In this document: piece by piece, positions 25,343 through 33,264 of the stretch
Layout: the number at the start of each line of letters is the position of its first letter
How positions within the stretch are numbered: the first letter of the stretch is position 1
NCBI RefSeq assembly: GCF_000478275.1
Contig: NZ_ASJB01000044.1
Location: 99,228 to 163,227, forward strand
Direction: 5' to 3'
DNA from: Amycolatopsis orientalis DSM 40040 = KCTC 9412
GTDB taxonomy: Bacteria > Actinomycetota > Actinomycetes > Mycobacteriales > Pseudonocardiaceae
Length of the DNA: 64,000 nucleotides
Position numbers and translations under genes: made by a program
The notes under the pieces: generated by a model
What the model was told of the DNA's origin: nothing
The model's input: only the letters and a program-made list of their open reading frames with translations
The model's database searches: none

Positions 25343-25600
25343 ATGGTCGTCCACGGGGTCGAGGACGCCACGAACGCCGGTGTCTACCGCTGCCGCTGGT
25401 GCAGCAACGCCTTCAATCGGCAGCAGCAGGCAGTGCTTGCGCGGCGTCCGAACGAGGACGAGCTCTACGGCTTCCACGAATCCTGCGCCGGAGACTTCGC
25501 CCTCAACTACCTCCCCATCGTGGTGACCGTCCGGCCGGACCGCTCAGCCCAGGTCACCGGCCCGCCGAACACCAGCGTCACCGTGCTCATCGAGGACTAG
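25343..25600 (+). CDS. Small Cys-rich hypothetical protein, 85 aa
   Basis: ATG 25343, directly downstream of the palindrome cluster. 'YRCRWCSNAFNRQQQ' and 'GFHESCAGDFALNY' give C-x-x-C plus H-x-x-x-C, a plausible zinc-binding treble-clef or knuckle. The C-terminal about 30 residues are beta-like. No named family. Probably first gene of a small operon with the next one, 19 bp downstream. Confidence 0.6.
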   Translation: MVVHGVEDATNAGVYRCRWCSNAFNRQQQAVLARRPNEDELYGFHESCAGDFALNYLPIVVTVRPDRSAQVTGPPNTSVTVLIED

Positions 25601-25619
25601 CAACTCAGGAGGAAGGCCC

Positions 25620-26126
25620 ATGCAGCAGAAGACGAGAACCATCTACGTCGCCGTTCACCGAGTCACTGGACAGGAACTGGAAACAGGTTCGCCGGTGAAG
25701 GTCGCAGGCCCGTACGGGCGTGGCGCTGTATTCCTCCACGTCGTCCGGCCAGATCGCCGCGAGCCGCACCGGGAGCTGGCCGAGGTTCACGTCCGCTGGG
25801 ACACGAACGGCCGCCCCAGCGACTGCTGGGCGCGAGACGTCGGGATCCGGGTGGAGCCACGCGAAGTACCTATCACAGGAACGATGCCGCTCGTACCGGT
25901 AACGGCGCGCCAACAGGACGCCATACGCCACGCCGTTCCCACGGCCCTGCTGGACGGCTGGCATTTCGGCACCGGGAGCATCGTCGTGCCGCACCCTCCG
26001 CTAGAGGCACTCGCGGTAGTCCAACGGGCCTTCGACTGGGCGGCGGAGAAGTACGGCGCGAGCAAGTTCCCTGCGGCTTCACTTCGCTCCGTGCTGAAGA
26101 GCCTCAAGGAGAGAACGACGAGCTGA
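25620..26126 (+). CDS. Hypothetical protein, 168 aa
   Basis: ATG 25620 behind a strong CAGGAGGAAGG site. It is soluble, with an N-terminal beta-rich half ('IYVAVHRVTGQELETGSPVK', 'VHVRWDTNGRPSDCWARDVG') and a helical C-terminal half ('VVQRAFDWAAEKYGASKF'). No recognisable catalytic motif. It shares the palindrome-controlled transcript with the 85-aa gene. Confidence 0.6.
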   Translation: MQQKTRTIYVAVHRVTGQELETGSPVKVAGPYGRGAVFLHVVRPDRREPHRELAEVHVRWDTNGRPSDCWARDVGIRVEPREVPITGTMPLVPVTARQQDAIRHAVPTALLDGWHFGTGSIVVPHPPLEALAVVQRAFDWAAEKYGASKFPAASLRSVLKSLKERTTS

Positions 26127-26384
26127 ACCTGGGACTTCGGTTGGTGACGGTCGGCGCGGGAACGCGATGAGGCGACCCCGCGCCGACCTCATGCCCTCGC
26201 AGACCATCGGCAGCACAGTCGTTCCACCAAACCTGGCCCCTTCCTTACCGACAGCGCCGGCTGCCATTTACGGAGGCCCTCGGCCCCCTTGAAGTCCTTG
26301 CCCTATGTCGCTTCGCCGTCCCGTGAGAGCAAGCGGACGGAGTGCGGGCCGTTCGAACCCGCAACAAGGAACTTGGAGAAGCCC

Positions 26385-26702
26385 ATGACTGCACGATCCA
26401 CCAGCCTCGACCCAGCTTCCATCCCTCCGGAAGAGACGTGCCCCGCGTGTCACGTCGAGATCGGACAAGTGCACGTATGCCGCTGCGAGGTCGCCCGCTG
26501 CTTGACCACCGGTCTACAGCGCAATGGTCATGGCCCGTCTTGCCGTTGTCCCCAGGACGTGTGGACAGGCCTGATGTCCGGGATGCTTGAATGTATCGAG
26601 TTCGGCTGGATGCAAGAAGCGGATCCCAGCCTTCCCGACCTCAACCGTCTCTACAACACCGCAACCTGGGATCCGCGCATCCGCCGCTGGACCCGATCTT
26701 GA
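26385..26702 (+). CDS. Small Cys-rich protein, 105 aa
   Basis: ATG 26385, CTTGGAGAA upstream. The N-terminal half has many Cys: 'CPACHVEIGQVHVCRCEVARC' region, then 'SCRCP', suggesting one or two zinc sites. The C-terminal half is Trp/acidic ('GMLECIEFGWMQEADPSLPDL'). Similar Cys-rich small proteins are common on actinobacterial mobile elements, often with no assigned role. It converges on the ABC-HEPN gene, ending 35 bp from it. Confidence 0.6.
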   Translation: MTARSTSLDPASIPPEETCPACHVEIGQVHVCRCEVARCLTTGLQRNGHGPSCRCPQDVWTGLMSGMLECIEFGWMQEADPSLPDLNRLYNTATWDPRIRRWTRS

Positions 26703-26737
26703 GCAGTCGACTCCAGAGAGCAACGATCGATACCGCA

Positions 26738-29503
26738 TCAGGGCACAGTCGGGGGCGGTAGCAGGCCGACTTGTTCTAGTGTGCCACGCTGGTTGGCCAA
26801 TTCGATCGTGTGAGCGTGGTCCAGCGCCAAGTAGGTGGCCGTTTCCGTGGTCGGGTCCCACGCGTCGATGACGAATACGGTCAGCTGGCCACACTTGTCA
26901 CAAGGCAGAGACACAAAGAACGGTCGGAGAAGGTGATACCGGCCGAACTGGTCGACCGCGTACGGACTGTCGGCCTCGATGATGTGGTCGACGGTGCCAT
27001 CGTGGAGGGGGACCACGTTGTGGTCCCCCATAAGCTCGCGGAAGGACAAGTGTGACAGCTTCTCAAAGGTGTCCCAGCGGGAGCGCTCGATATGACGCAG
27101 CGGGAAGTCCACGAGCCATTCGACTGCCTCCAGCAGGATCAACAGGTCGTTCTTGGCGTCCTCGACTGCGGACCGCGTCTCGTGCGGACTAGGGCGCCTG
27201 CGATGCGCATTGTGGTCGCGGCGGCGCTTGTTCGCGGCAATTGCTTCGCTGACCTCTGGTCTTGCTAGTCCGGCGAAGTGCACCAGTGGCGAATCAGCTG
27301 GTAGTCCGCGGAACGGCTTTGCCGTGGCGAAGTAGCTGACGATGGTTCCCCAGGTGCCGAACGTGGGTCCGCTGCCGCCCTTCGCGAATCGGTTGGCCTG
27401 TTGACGCAGTGGTCCGAGGGGGAGACCGTCTGCGCGGGCCAGCACTAGGCCGAGCACTGCGCAGTAGGCAAGCACGGCCTCCGCGCACTCCAGGACGAGG
27501 GTGTACGCGCTATGGTCGTACGGGGCGGCCTGGACAGCACGCCACCTGGTGGCGAGGGGGAAAGGCAGCGTAGTTCGTAGGCGTGAATCGCGTGCGTCGA
27601 TTAGGCTGCCAGCTTCCCTGCGCTGCCTGGTGAGCCGGCCGGCGTCGATCATGTGAGAGCGTGCGACCGCCACGTTGTCCCACTTGAAGTAGCTGTGTAC
27701 AGCGTGCTCCGCTTCGTGACTCCACAGCGAGAATTGCCGCGCGGCGCTGGTGAGTTCGGACAGCGCGTGCAAGGTGGCCTTGTCCGGACGCGGGATGCGC
27801 AGGCCGCTGAGGTTCCACGGTCGCAGCCAGGCGATCCCGTCAGAGCCGACGAAGCGTGCAGTGAAAGCTTCGCTGTTGAAGTAGCGGCGATAGAATAGTC
27901 TCTCGCGTTGGTCTAACTCGCGGACGGGGCGAAGGACGACGAGAGCGTCGGTCATAATCCGGTCTTCCCGGACGACTGGTCCGAACGCTAAGGGAGTGAC
28001 GAACGTCGATAGCGCGATGTCGCCTACGCCAAGCGCGGATTCTCCGATTGGATGGTCGTTCGGTGATACGAACCTGAACACATCGGTAAGTGGGACGTGC
28101 TCCATGACTTCTTCGCCGGGATCATTCCCAATTTGGGGGTGACTGCCCCAAATCCCAGTGCGAGTGTGCGTGGCGACCGCGGCCTTCCGAACCTGGTTGG
28201 CGGATTCTGTCCTAACACCGATAACTACATCGACGGCGGCCAATCCCAGATTGAGGTCAGAGGCCGTCAGTACCACCTGAAAGCCCATGGCGCGACTAAT
28301 GTTGAATGCTCGGGATAGCCATATTGGATCATCGTGCGGCCAAATGTGCTCGTCCAGAAAGAGTGTGCCGACAACGTCGCCGTCTCGTTGCGCTGGCTGC
28401 CCGCTCTTGATCAATGCCATAACGAGGAAATAGGCCCAGGTGGCCAAGAATGATTCATGGCCGGAGAGCATCCTGACGGAGGAAGATCTGTAAGTAGTGG
28501 AGTGGCGGGAGAGGCCGAACTCGATATCGCCACCGAACATCTGCTCTAGGGCATCGAGCACGAGGTCCTCGACATCATGCGGGTAACGCGCACTGGAGGT
28601 CAAATGGCCGCCGAGGCGGGTCAAATGGTCGACGAGAGCGTCAGGCGGGTGACTGATCGAGACGGAGTCGATGTGGATTTCGACGATCGGACCGTCGGTG
28701 TTGGAGCTTGAAAATGCAGCCAGTTGCCCAACGGTTTGAAAGGCGGAAAGCACCTCTTGGGCCACTGCGAACAGGTCGGCCCGCAAGGCATCCAGCGCAT
28801 CTGAGGGTACGTTGTGACACGCTTCTACGCGGCGGGCGAGTCGATCAACTATTCCGGCTGGTATCACCTCGCGGAGGAGCTCTCGGTCAATGCGGCCAAA
28901 GCCTCTTTCTGCGCAGCGCCACAGGTTTCTGGTTCCCCCGCGAGAGTTATAGAGGTCGATGGGAAAGCCTAAGTCGTACAAGTGCGTGTGGAGGTCGTCA
29001 TGAGACGAAAACCAGTTCGGCCCGGACTCCTCGACCGGCGTTGCGCGTACTCGACTGGCGACATCGTCGAACGACATGTCCGCGGCGTTGACTGGGGGCG
29101 CGTCCAGGCTCAGCTGTTCGGTGGGTGCGAAAGCATACCAGCTCCGACGTACCGAGTCCGGAATATGCGGCGACTCCACTTCGGCGGTCATGACCATGCC
29201 GACCACCACCTGACTTCCCGCTCGACTCTGGTACTCCACGATCACGTGCGATAAACGGCCTGGGCGCGCGAAGGAGAGTTGATCGCGGGAAGCTCTGGGG
29301 TCTTGAGGTGTGAGGACCGATTCTACAAGATTGAGTAGGACGGTTTTGCCCGCACCGGTCTCGCCGACTAGCACTACCGCCGGGGCCGGGGCTCGGGCCG
29401 AATCAGACGTGGCGGCGCCGTCCCTGAAGTCGACAGTGACGTCGTCAAACCACGCGCCACGGGGGCCAACCTGGAACAGTCGAGCCCTGCTCAGTTCATA
29501 CAT
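26738..29503 (-). CDS. ABC/SMC-type ATPase with a C-terminal HEPN-like motif (defence candidate)
   Basis: 921 aa from ATG 29503; ATG 29518 and 29527 are alternatives. Walker A 'GETGAGKTVLLNL' is near residue 46, an ABC signature 'MLSGHESFLATWAYF' near 347, and Walker B 'GTLFLDEHIWPHDD' near 383. No long coiled coil separates them, so it is not an SMC arm protein. Near residue 762, 'RRRDHNAHRR' fits the RxxxxH nuclease motif of HEPN domains and is followed by the typical 'SPHETRSAVEDAKNDLLILLE' helix. A CDKC pair lies near residue 866. ABC-ATPase plus HEPN is the plan of the anticodon nucleases PrrC/RloC, but I see no sequence proof that tRNA is the target. Divergent from a membrane-protein gene. 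Confidence 0.65.
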   Translation of the reverse strand: MYELSRARLFQVGPRGAWFDDVTVDFRDGAATSDSARAPAPAVVLVGETGAGKTVLLNLVESVLTPQDPRASRDQLSFARPGRLSHVIVEYQSRAGSQVVVGMVMTAEVESPHIPDSVRRSWYAFAPTEQLSLDAPPVNAADMSFDDVASRVRATPVEESGPNWFSSHDDLHTHLYDLGFPIDLYNSRGGTRNLWRCAERGFGRIDRELLREVIPAGIVDRLARRVEACHNVPSDALDALRADLFAVAQEVLSAFQTVGQLAAFSSSNTDGPIVEIHIDSVSISHPPDALVDHLTRLGGHLTSSARYPHDVEDLVLDALEQMFGGDIEFGLSRHSTTYRSSSVRMLSGHESFLATWAYFLVMALIKSGQPAQRDGDVVGTLFLDEHIWPHDDPIWLSRAFNISRAMGFQVVLTASDLNLGLAAVDVVIGVRTESANQVRKAAVATHTRTGIWGSHPQIGNDPGEEVMEHVPLTDVFRFVSPNDHPIGESALGVGDIALSTFVTPLAFGPVVREDRIMTDALVVLRPVRELDQRERLFYRRYFNSEAFTARFVGSDGIAWLRPWNLSGLRIPRPDKATLHALSELTSAARQFSLWSHEAEHAVHSYFKWDNVAVARSHMIDAGRLTRQRREAGSLIDARDSRLRTTLPFPLATRWRAVQAAPYDHSAYTLVLECAEAVLAYCAVLGLVLARADGLPLGPLRQQANRFAKGGSGPTFGTWGTIVSYFATAKPFRGLPADSPLVHFAGLARPEVSEAIAANKRRRDHNAHRRRPSPHETRSAVEDAKNDLLILLEAVEWLVDFPLRHIERSRWDTFEKLSHLSFRELMGDHNVVPLHDGTVDHIIEADSPYAVDQFGRYHLLRPFFVSLPCDKCGQLTVFVIDAWDPTTETATYLALDHAHTIELANQRGTLEQVGLLPPPTVP

Positions 29504-29527
29504 CGCCTCGCCACGCATTCGGAGCAT

Positions 29528-30094
29528 TGGGTATCAGGCCGGGTCGCCCTGGTCTGGCCTGTGTAAACTGTAGCGGATGTCCCTGGTAACTGGATGCACG
29601 GTCCGTGTTCGGAGCCGCATCGGCGGGCAGAATCGAGCGGTTCGAGTTTCGAAATTTAGATACGGAAAGTAAATTTTCTATTATTGTACATACCGTGCAA
29701 CACGACCAAATTTGATCGTATGGCCTGGTGTTTCCGTGCAACGTGACCGCTCCGTAGGCAGCTAGCGTCTGCACCACTTGATCGATCGCCGCGCGCAGAC
29801 GCGACCGTTCGGACACATGGAGGAGTGCGTGTCGCGCTGGCTGTAACGGCTGTGCTCGCGGGCGAGCCTGCGCCCGTGGCCCTCTGCACGTGTCTTCTCA
29901 TGGATTGTCGGTTTGACGTCGAGACCAGCCGGCATGACTGCAGCCTTAAATCCATCTCGGCCCTATAGGTCGACACCTCGAAGATTGAACCAAATGGGTG
30001 AGCAAGGACAATCAAATCCAGAGCAAGGACTTATCTGTGTAACGATCTTAGACGTCCGCGCGTTATAGGTCACGATGTCGGCTCGCTAGGGTTC
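29528..30094. other. Low-GC divergent intergenic region with direct repeats
   Basis: No convincing gene. AT content is clearly higher than around it. CCGTGCAACACGACC (29693-29707) and CCGTGCAACGTGACC (29734-29748) form an imperfect direct repeat spaced 41 bp, and AGCAAGGAC occurs twice (30001, 30022). It must hold promoters for the divergent 26738-29503 and 30107-30907 genes. The low GC suggests separate acquisition. Confidence 0.45.
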
Positions 30095-30106
30095 GTGGAG
30101 AAAAGC

Positions 30107-30907
30107 ATGGCGCGCGTTCGAAAGCATGACCATAGTCTAACCTTGAAGCTCTTTATCGCCTCACTTCTGGTGGCGGCAGCATTGGTCGGTCAGCGAGAAC
30201 GCCGAAATAAACGCGCAGAAAATATCCGTGAGATGTCGTCAGTCTTGGCATCGATGGCCGAAGACGGACCAATCCGAAGTGAAACTCAAGACAATATCGC
30301 CGGTTTTCGCCTACTTCTCACTATTCTTACTGGCGTCGCGTTGGGTGCCGCCGCATCTGCGTTACCAACTCTAATGTCGACTCCCGCATCAGGAGATCTT
30401 CTAATCAGCATTTGGCTATTTTGGACAACTGGAGTCTTTGCTGTAGTGCTCGTGTATTTATCCACGTTGACCGGTTCGAAGGTGATACCCAACGAGATCG
30501 ACTTCGTGCACGCCGCGGCGTTGATCGCCTCCTTTCTCGCGCAATGCGGACTGTTCGCGTCCCTCATAAGGACTAATGCGCACGACTCGATACGGTGGTG
30601 GCTAATTAGCTTCTCCTCATTTGGCGCGGCAGCCACAGCTGCGATACTCCTCGGGCTCAGGATTCTACCTAAATCACATCGGGAAATGGACCCTGAGATA
30701 TTGGCTTTCTATAGCCGAGGGCAGTGGGGCGACGCCGCGATGGCGAGCCTTACGGCTGGAGTTCCCTTGATTTACTTGGTTCTAGTTCCAGAACCTTCAG
30801 ATCGGGTCGCCCTGATGGCTTCTATTATTGCCCTAACCTCCATTATTGCAGCCTGCATGAAGCAGTCCTTGGAGCGGCGGCGACTGAGGCGTGGTGGGCT
30901 AATATGA
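30107..30907 (+). CDS. Polytopic membrane protein of unknown function
   Basis: 266 aa from ATG 30107, placed 6 bp after GGAG; GTG 30095 is an alternative. Six to seven hydrophobic segments, with a short charged N-terminus and a basic C-terminus (ERRRLRRGG). No transporter or enzyme motif recognised. Base composition is distinctly lower in GC than neighbours and codons such as ATA, TTA and AGG occur, so it was probably acquired recently. Being next to the ABC-HEPN gene makes it a possible partner of a defence pair, for example a membrane effector; this is inference only. Confidence 0.6.
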   Translation: MARVRKHDHSLTLKLFIASLLVAAALVGQRERRNKRAENIREMSSVLASMAEDGPIRSETQDNIAGFRLLLTILTGVALGAAASALPTLMSTPASGDLLISIWLFWTTGVFAVVLVYLSTLTGSKVIPNEIDFVHAAALIASFLAQCGLFASLIRTNAHDSIRWWLISFSSFGAAATAAILLGLRILPKSHREMDPEILAFYSRGQWGDAAMASLTAGVPLIYLVLVPEPSDRVALMASIIALTSIIAACMKQSLERRRLRRGGLI

Positions 30908-31191
30908 AGACGCGTTAACGAGCCTCTAAGGGTAGGCGTCTACGACCGGAAACTACGCCACGGCAACAGATTCACTACATCGCTCGACCGAACCGACTCC
31001 ACTACCACCTCCTTGACTTCCGGAGACTTCGGCTGAAACGCAGACAACGGGCACGACCCTTCGACTACACGGCGTACTGGAACACGCACTGCAGCGAGGT
31101 GGCCTGGAAAACTTTCCATGGCATCTGATCAGAAGACCAGAAACGTATCATTTAGGCGCGGAACATGTCATGTTTCCGCCGAAAACTACAA

Positions 31192-32157
31192 TTATTCTGA
31201 AAAGCTTGGGCGAGTCGCTCCCGCGTAGTCGTCCCCTGGTGAGCGGTAGTCGTCTATCTGAACCGGATGGCCGAACGTGGGGGCATTGATCATCTTGCCG
31301 TTTCCGATGTAGAGGCCGACGTGGTGAATTCTAGCTGGCGTCCCGTAGAAAACGAGATCGCCGGGTAGCAGTGGCTCGTTGAGCGGGACCTGGGGGCCAG
31401 CTTTGTACTGAGTGTGTGCGGTGCGAGGAAGCGGTACTCCTGCTGCCCCGTAGGCGGCCTTGGTAAGTCCGGAGCAGTCGAAACCGTCATGCCCGCCGTC
31501 CGGACCATCGCCGCCCCAGACGTAGGGAAGACCACGTTGACTGCATGCGTAGGTGATCGCGGCCGTCGCGGCGGGGGTGGGCGCCTGGATTGCGTCGCAG
31601 TCGCCTGTTCCGCTGGTTGTGCAGGCAGCGCCGTGGACTGCTGCGACGATCTGGCGAGCGACTGGTTCGAACTGCGCGTAGCGATCGGAAAAGCCGGACC
31701 GCTGTACGGTTTGTGCTGCTTCGGCGACGGTCATGCTCTGCCAGTTCGGTAGCGCTAGGAGGTGCCAGTAGAACTGCTCGCTGCTGTAGTTGGGGTTCAT
31801 GATTTGGTCGACGGAGCCCCAGCCTTGCGAGGGGCGTTGCTGGAAGAGTCCGACGCTGTCGCGGTCGCCGTAGGTGAGGTTGCGCAGTCGGGACTCGGTG
31901 ATCGCGGTCGTGATCGCGATCACCCAGCCCTTTTCGGGAACGTTCATCTGCTTGCCGACGGCGACGATCGTCGCCGCGTGGCCTATTTCTTCGGAGCCGT
32001 ATCCGGCTGTCGGTGTGCCGGTTGCGCCGACGGGGATACAACTCGTGCGTTGTGCGGAGCTGCCGAACACTGCTTGGACGACGGCGATCGCACTTCCGCC
32101 GATGAGAAGGAGCAGCACGACGAAGAACGCGATGCCGGCTAGAGCGAGCTTAGCCAT
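31192..32157 (-). CDS. Bifunctional cell-wall hydrolase with NlpC/P60 domain (conjugation, VirB1-like role)
   Basis: 321 aa, ATG 32157. It has an N-terminal membrane anchor or signal (residues 1-30). Residues about 60-165 carry a lysozyme/transglycosylase-like region, 'TTAITESRLRNLTYGDRDSVGLFQQRPSQGWG' in span, with Glu in TES as the likely acid. Residues about 195-320 are an NlpC/P60 endopeptidase: catalytic Cys in 'GFDCSGLTKAAYG' and His in 'IHHVGLYIGNGKMI'. It would open the peptidoglycan for the conjugation channel. It lies last in the minus-strand transfer operon, 16 bp after the Replic_Relax gene. Confidence 0.85.
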   Translation of the reverse strand: MAKLALAGIAFFVVLLLLIGGSAIAVVQAVFGSSAQRTSCIPVGATGTPTAGYGSEEIGHAATIVAVGKQMNVPEKGWVIAITTAITESRLRNLTYGDRDSVGLFQQRPSQGWGSVDQIMNPNYSSEQFYWHLLALPNWQSMTVAEAAQTVQRSGFSDRYAQFEPVARQIVAAVHGAACTTSGTGDCDAIQAPTPAATAAITYACSQRGLPYVWGGDGPDGGHDGFDCSGLTKAAYGAAGVPLPRTAHTQYKAGPQVPLNEPLLPGDLVFYGTPARIHHVGLYIGNGKMINAPTFGHPVQIDDYRSPGDDYAGATRPSFSE

Positions 32158-32173
32158 CGCTTAAGGAACCCCC

Positions 32174-33199
32174 TTAGCTGTTAAGGCGTGAGGAAACGGC
32201 TGGCGGCATCGGCGTGGGAGGCTCCAGTCCCGGTCGCGCGGCATCGAGGTTGCGCCCACCGCTCGACGGCGGGGATACAGATGAATGCGGCCAAAGCTTC
32301 GGAAGCTCGGCCAGAGCCACCCGTCCAAGGGCACCGGAGTCATCGACCCGGAGCCACCGGGATGCGGTCATGTCGAGTGGATCAGCGGAGGACTCGCCGC
32401 TCGTCGTCGCCACTGGCACTCGCGCGGGGCTATCGAGACCTCGCAGGACTTCGGCCAGTACGCGGCGCGCGTTGGCTTCTCTGGCGGCGGTGGGAACCCA
32501 GACCAGAACGGGTGTGGCGATACCCGTGGCGTCGGCGAGGCGCTCGTAGCGGACCAACTTGCTCGCCAGACGGGGCAGGGTCTCTGTCCCGAAGTCGAAC
32601 TCGACGAACCATTCGATCTCCCGTCCGGCTTCACGCCACCTGCCGTAGCCATCCGGGGTGACGATGTCGCCCCAATGTCGTCCGCACCGGGCCGCCGACC
32701 ACCAGGTGGTGAGCTTTCCGGCGGCCTCGGGTTGGCGGGCCGCGCGGATCAGGGTGGTGAAGAGCGCGTTACAGCCAACGGTGTGGGCGAGTTGGAGGGA
32801 GAAAGCGCGGCCCACCTCGCGTTCGCGGCTGTAGCCGAGGTCTTTGATCTGAAGGCCGTCTTCGTGGGCGAGCGCGACGGCTCCGGCGGTATCGAGGACG
32901 TAGTGCATCGGGTACGAGCCAAGGGACCGGTGTGGCTGGAATCGGTGCACGACGCCCCACCGATAGAGGTTGTGCAGGCGCAGGTTCGCGGCACGACGTC
33001 CGGGGAAGGCGATGTCTACGATCTGCGTGCTGGTAAGGACGTGGTGCTCGAACAACATCCGGCACAGCCAGCGGTCGCGGTCGGTGAGATGCCGGGCGAG
33101 CCAGGCATGGTGCTCGGCGCTGTTCAGCACCCGTGGCGCGGGACGTTCCGGCCGGTGTGCTCGCAGTTGCCGTTGCGGGGTGGGGTTGCTGATCTTCAT
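32174..33199 (-). CDS. Replication-relaxation (Replic_Relax) family protein
   Basis: 341 aa. ATG 33199 is preceded by TGGAGGTCACCAG, which decides it over the 355-aa reading. A winged-helix N-terminal region ('MLFEHHVLTSTQIVDIAFPGRRAANLRLHNL' in span; recognition part about residues 60-95) is followed by a nuclease-like alpha/beta part with 'EIEWFVEFDFGTETLPRL'. This is the pattern of Replic_Relax proteins found next to T4SS genes on actinobacterial plasmids and ICEs, where they are thought to act in DNA processing for replication or transfer. No other relaxase is recognisable in this window, so this is the best candidate. Confidence 0.75.
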   Translation of the reverse strand: MKISNPTPQRQLRAHRPERPAPRVLNSAEHHAWLARHLTDRDRWLCRMLFEHHVLTSTQIVDIAFPGRRAANLRLHNLYRWGVVHRFQPHRSLGSYPMHYVLDTAGAVALAHEDGLQIKDLGYSREREVGRAFSLQLAHTVGCNALFTTLIRAARQPEAAGKLTTWWSAARCGRHWGDIVTPDGYGRWREAGREIEWFVEFDFGTETLPRLASKLVRYERLADATGIATPVLVWVPTAAREANARRVLAEVLRGLDSPARVPVATTSGESSADPLDMTASRWLRVDDSGALGRVALAELPKLWPHSSVSPPSSGGRNLDAARPGLEPPTPMPPAVSSRLNS

Positions 33200-33264
33200 C
33201 TGGTGACCTCCAAACGCGCCAACGCGCGGCCTTGGTTCCAATGAGGGGATGGCGAGCGCCGGAG

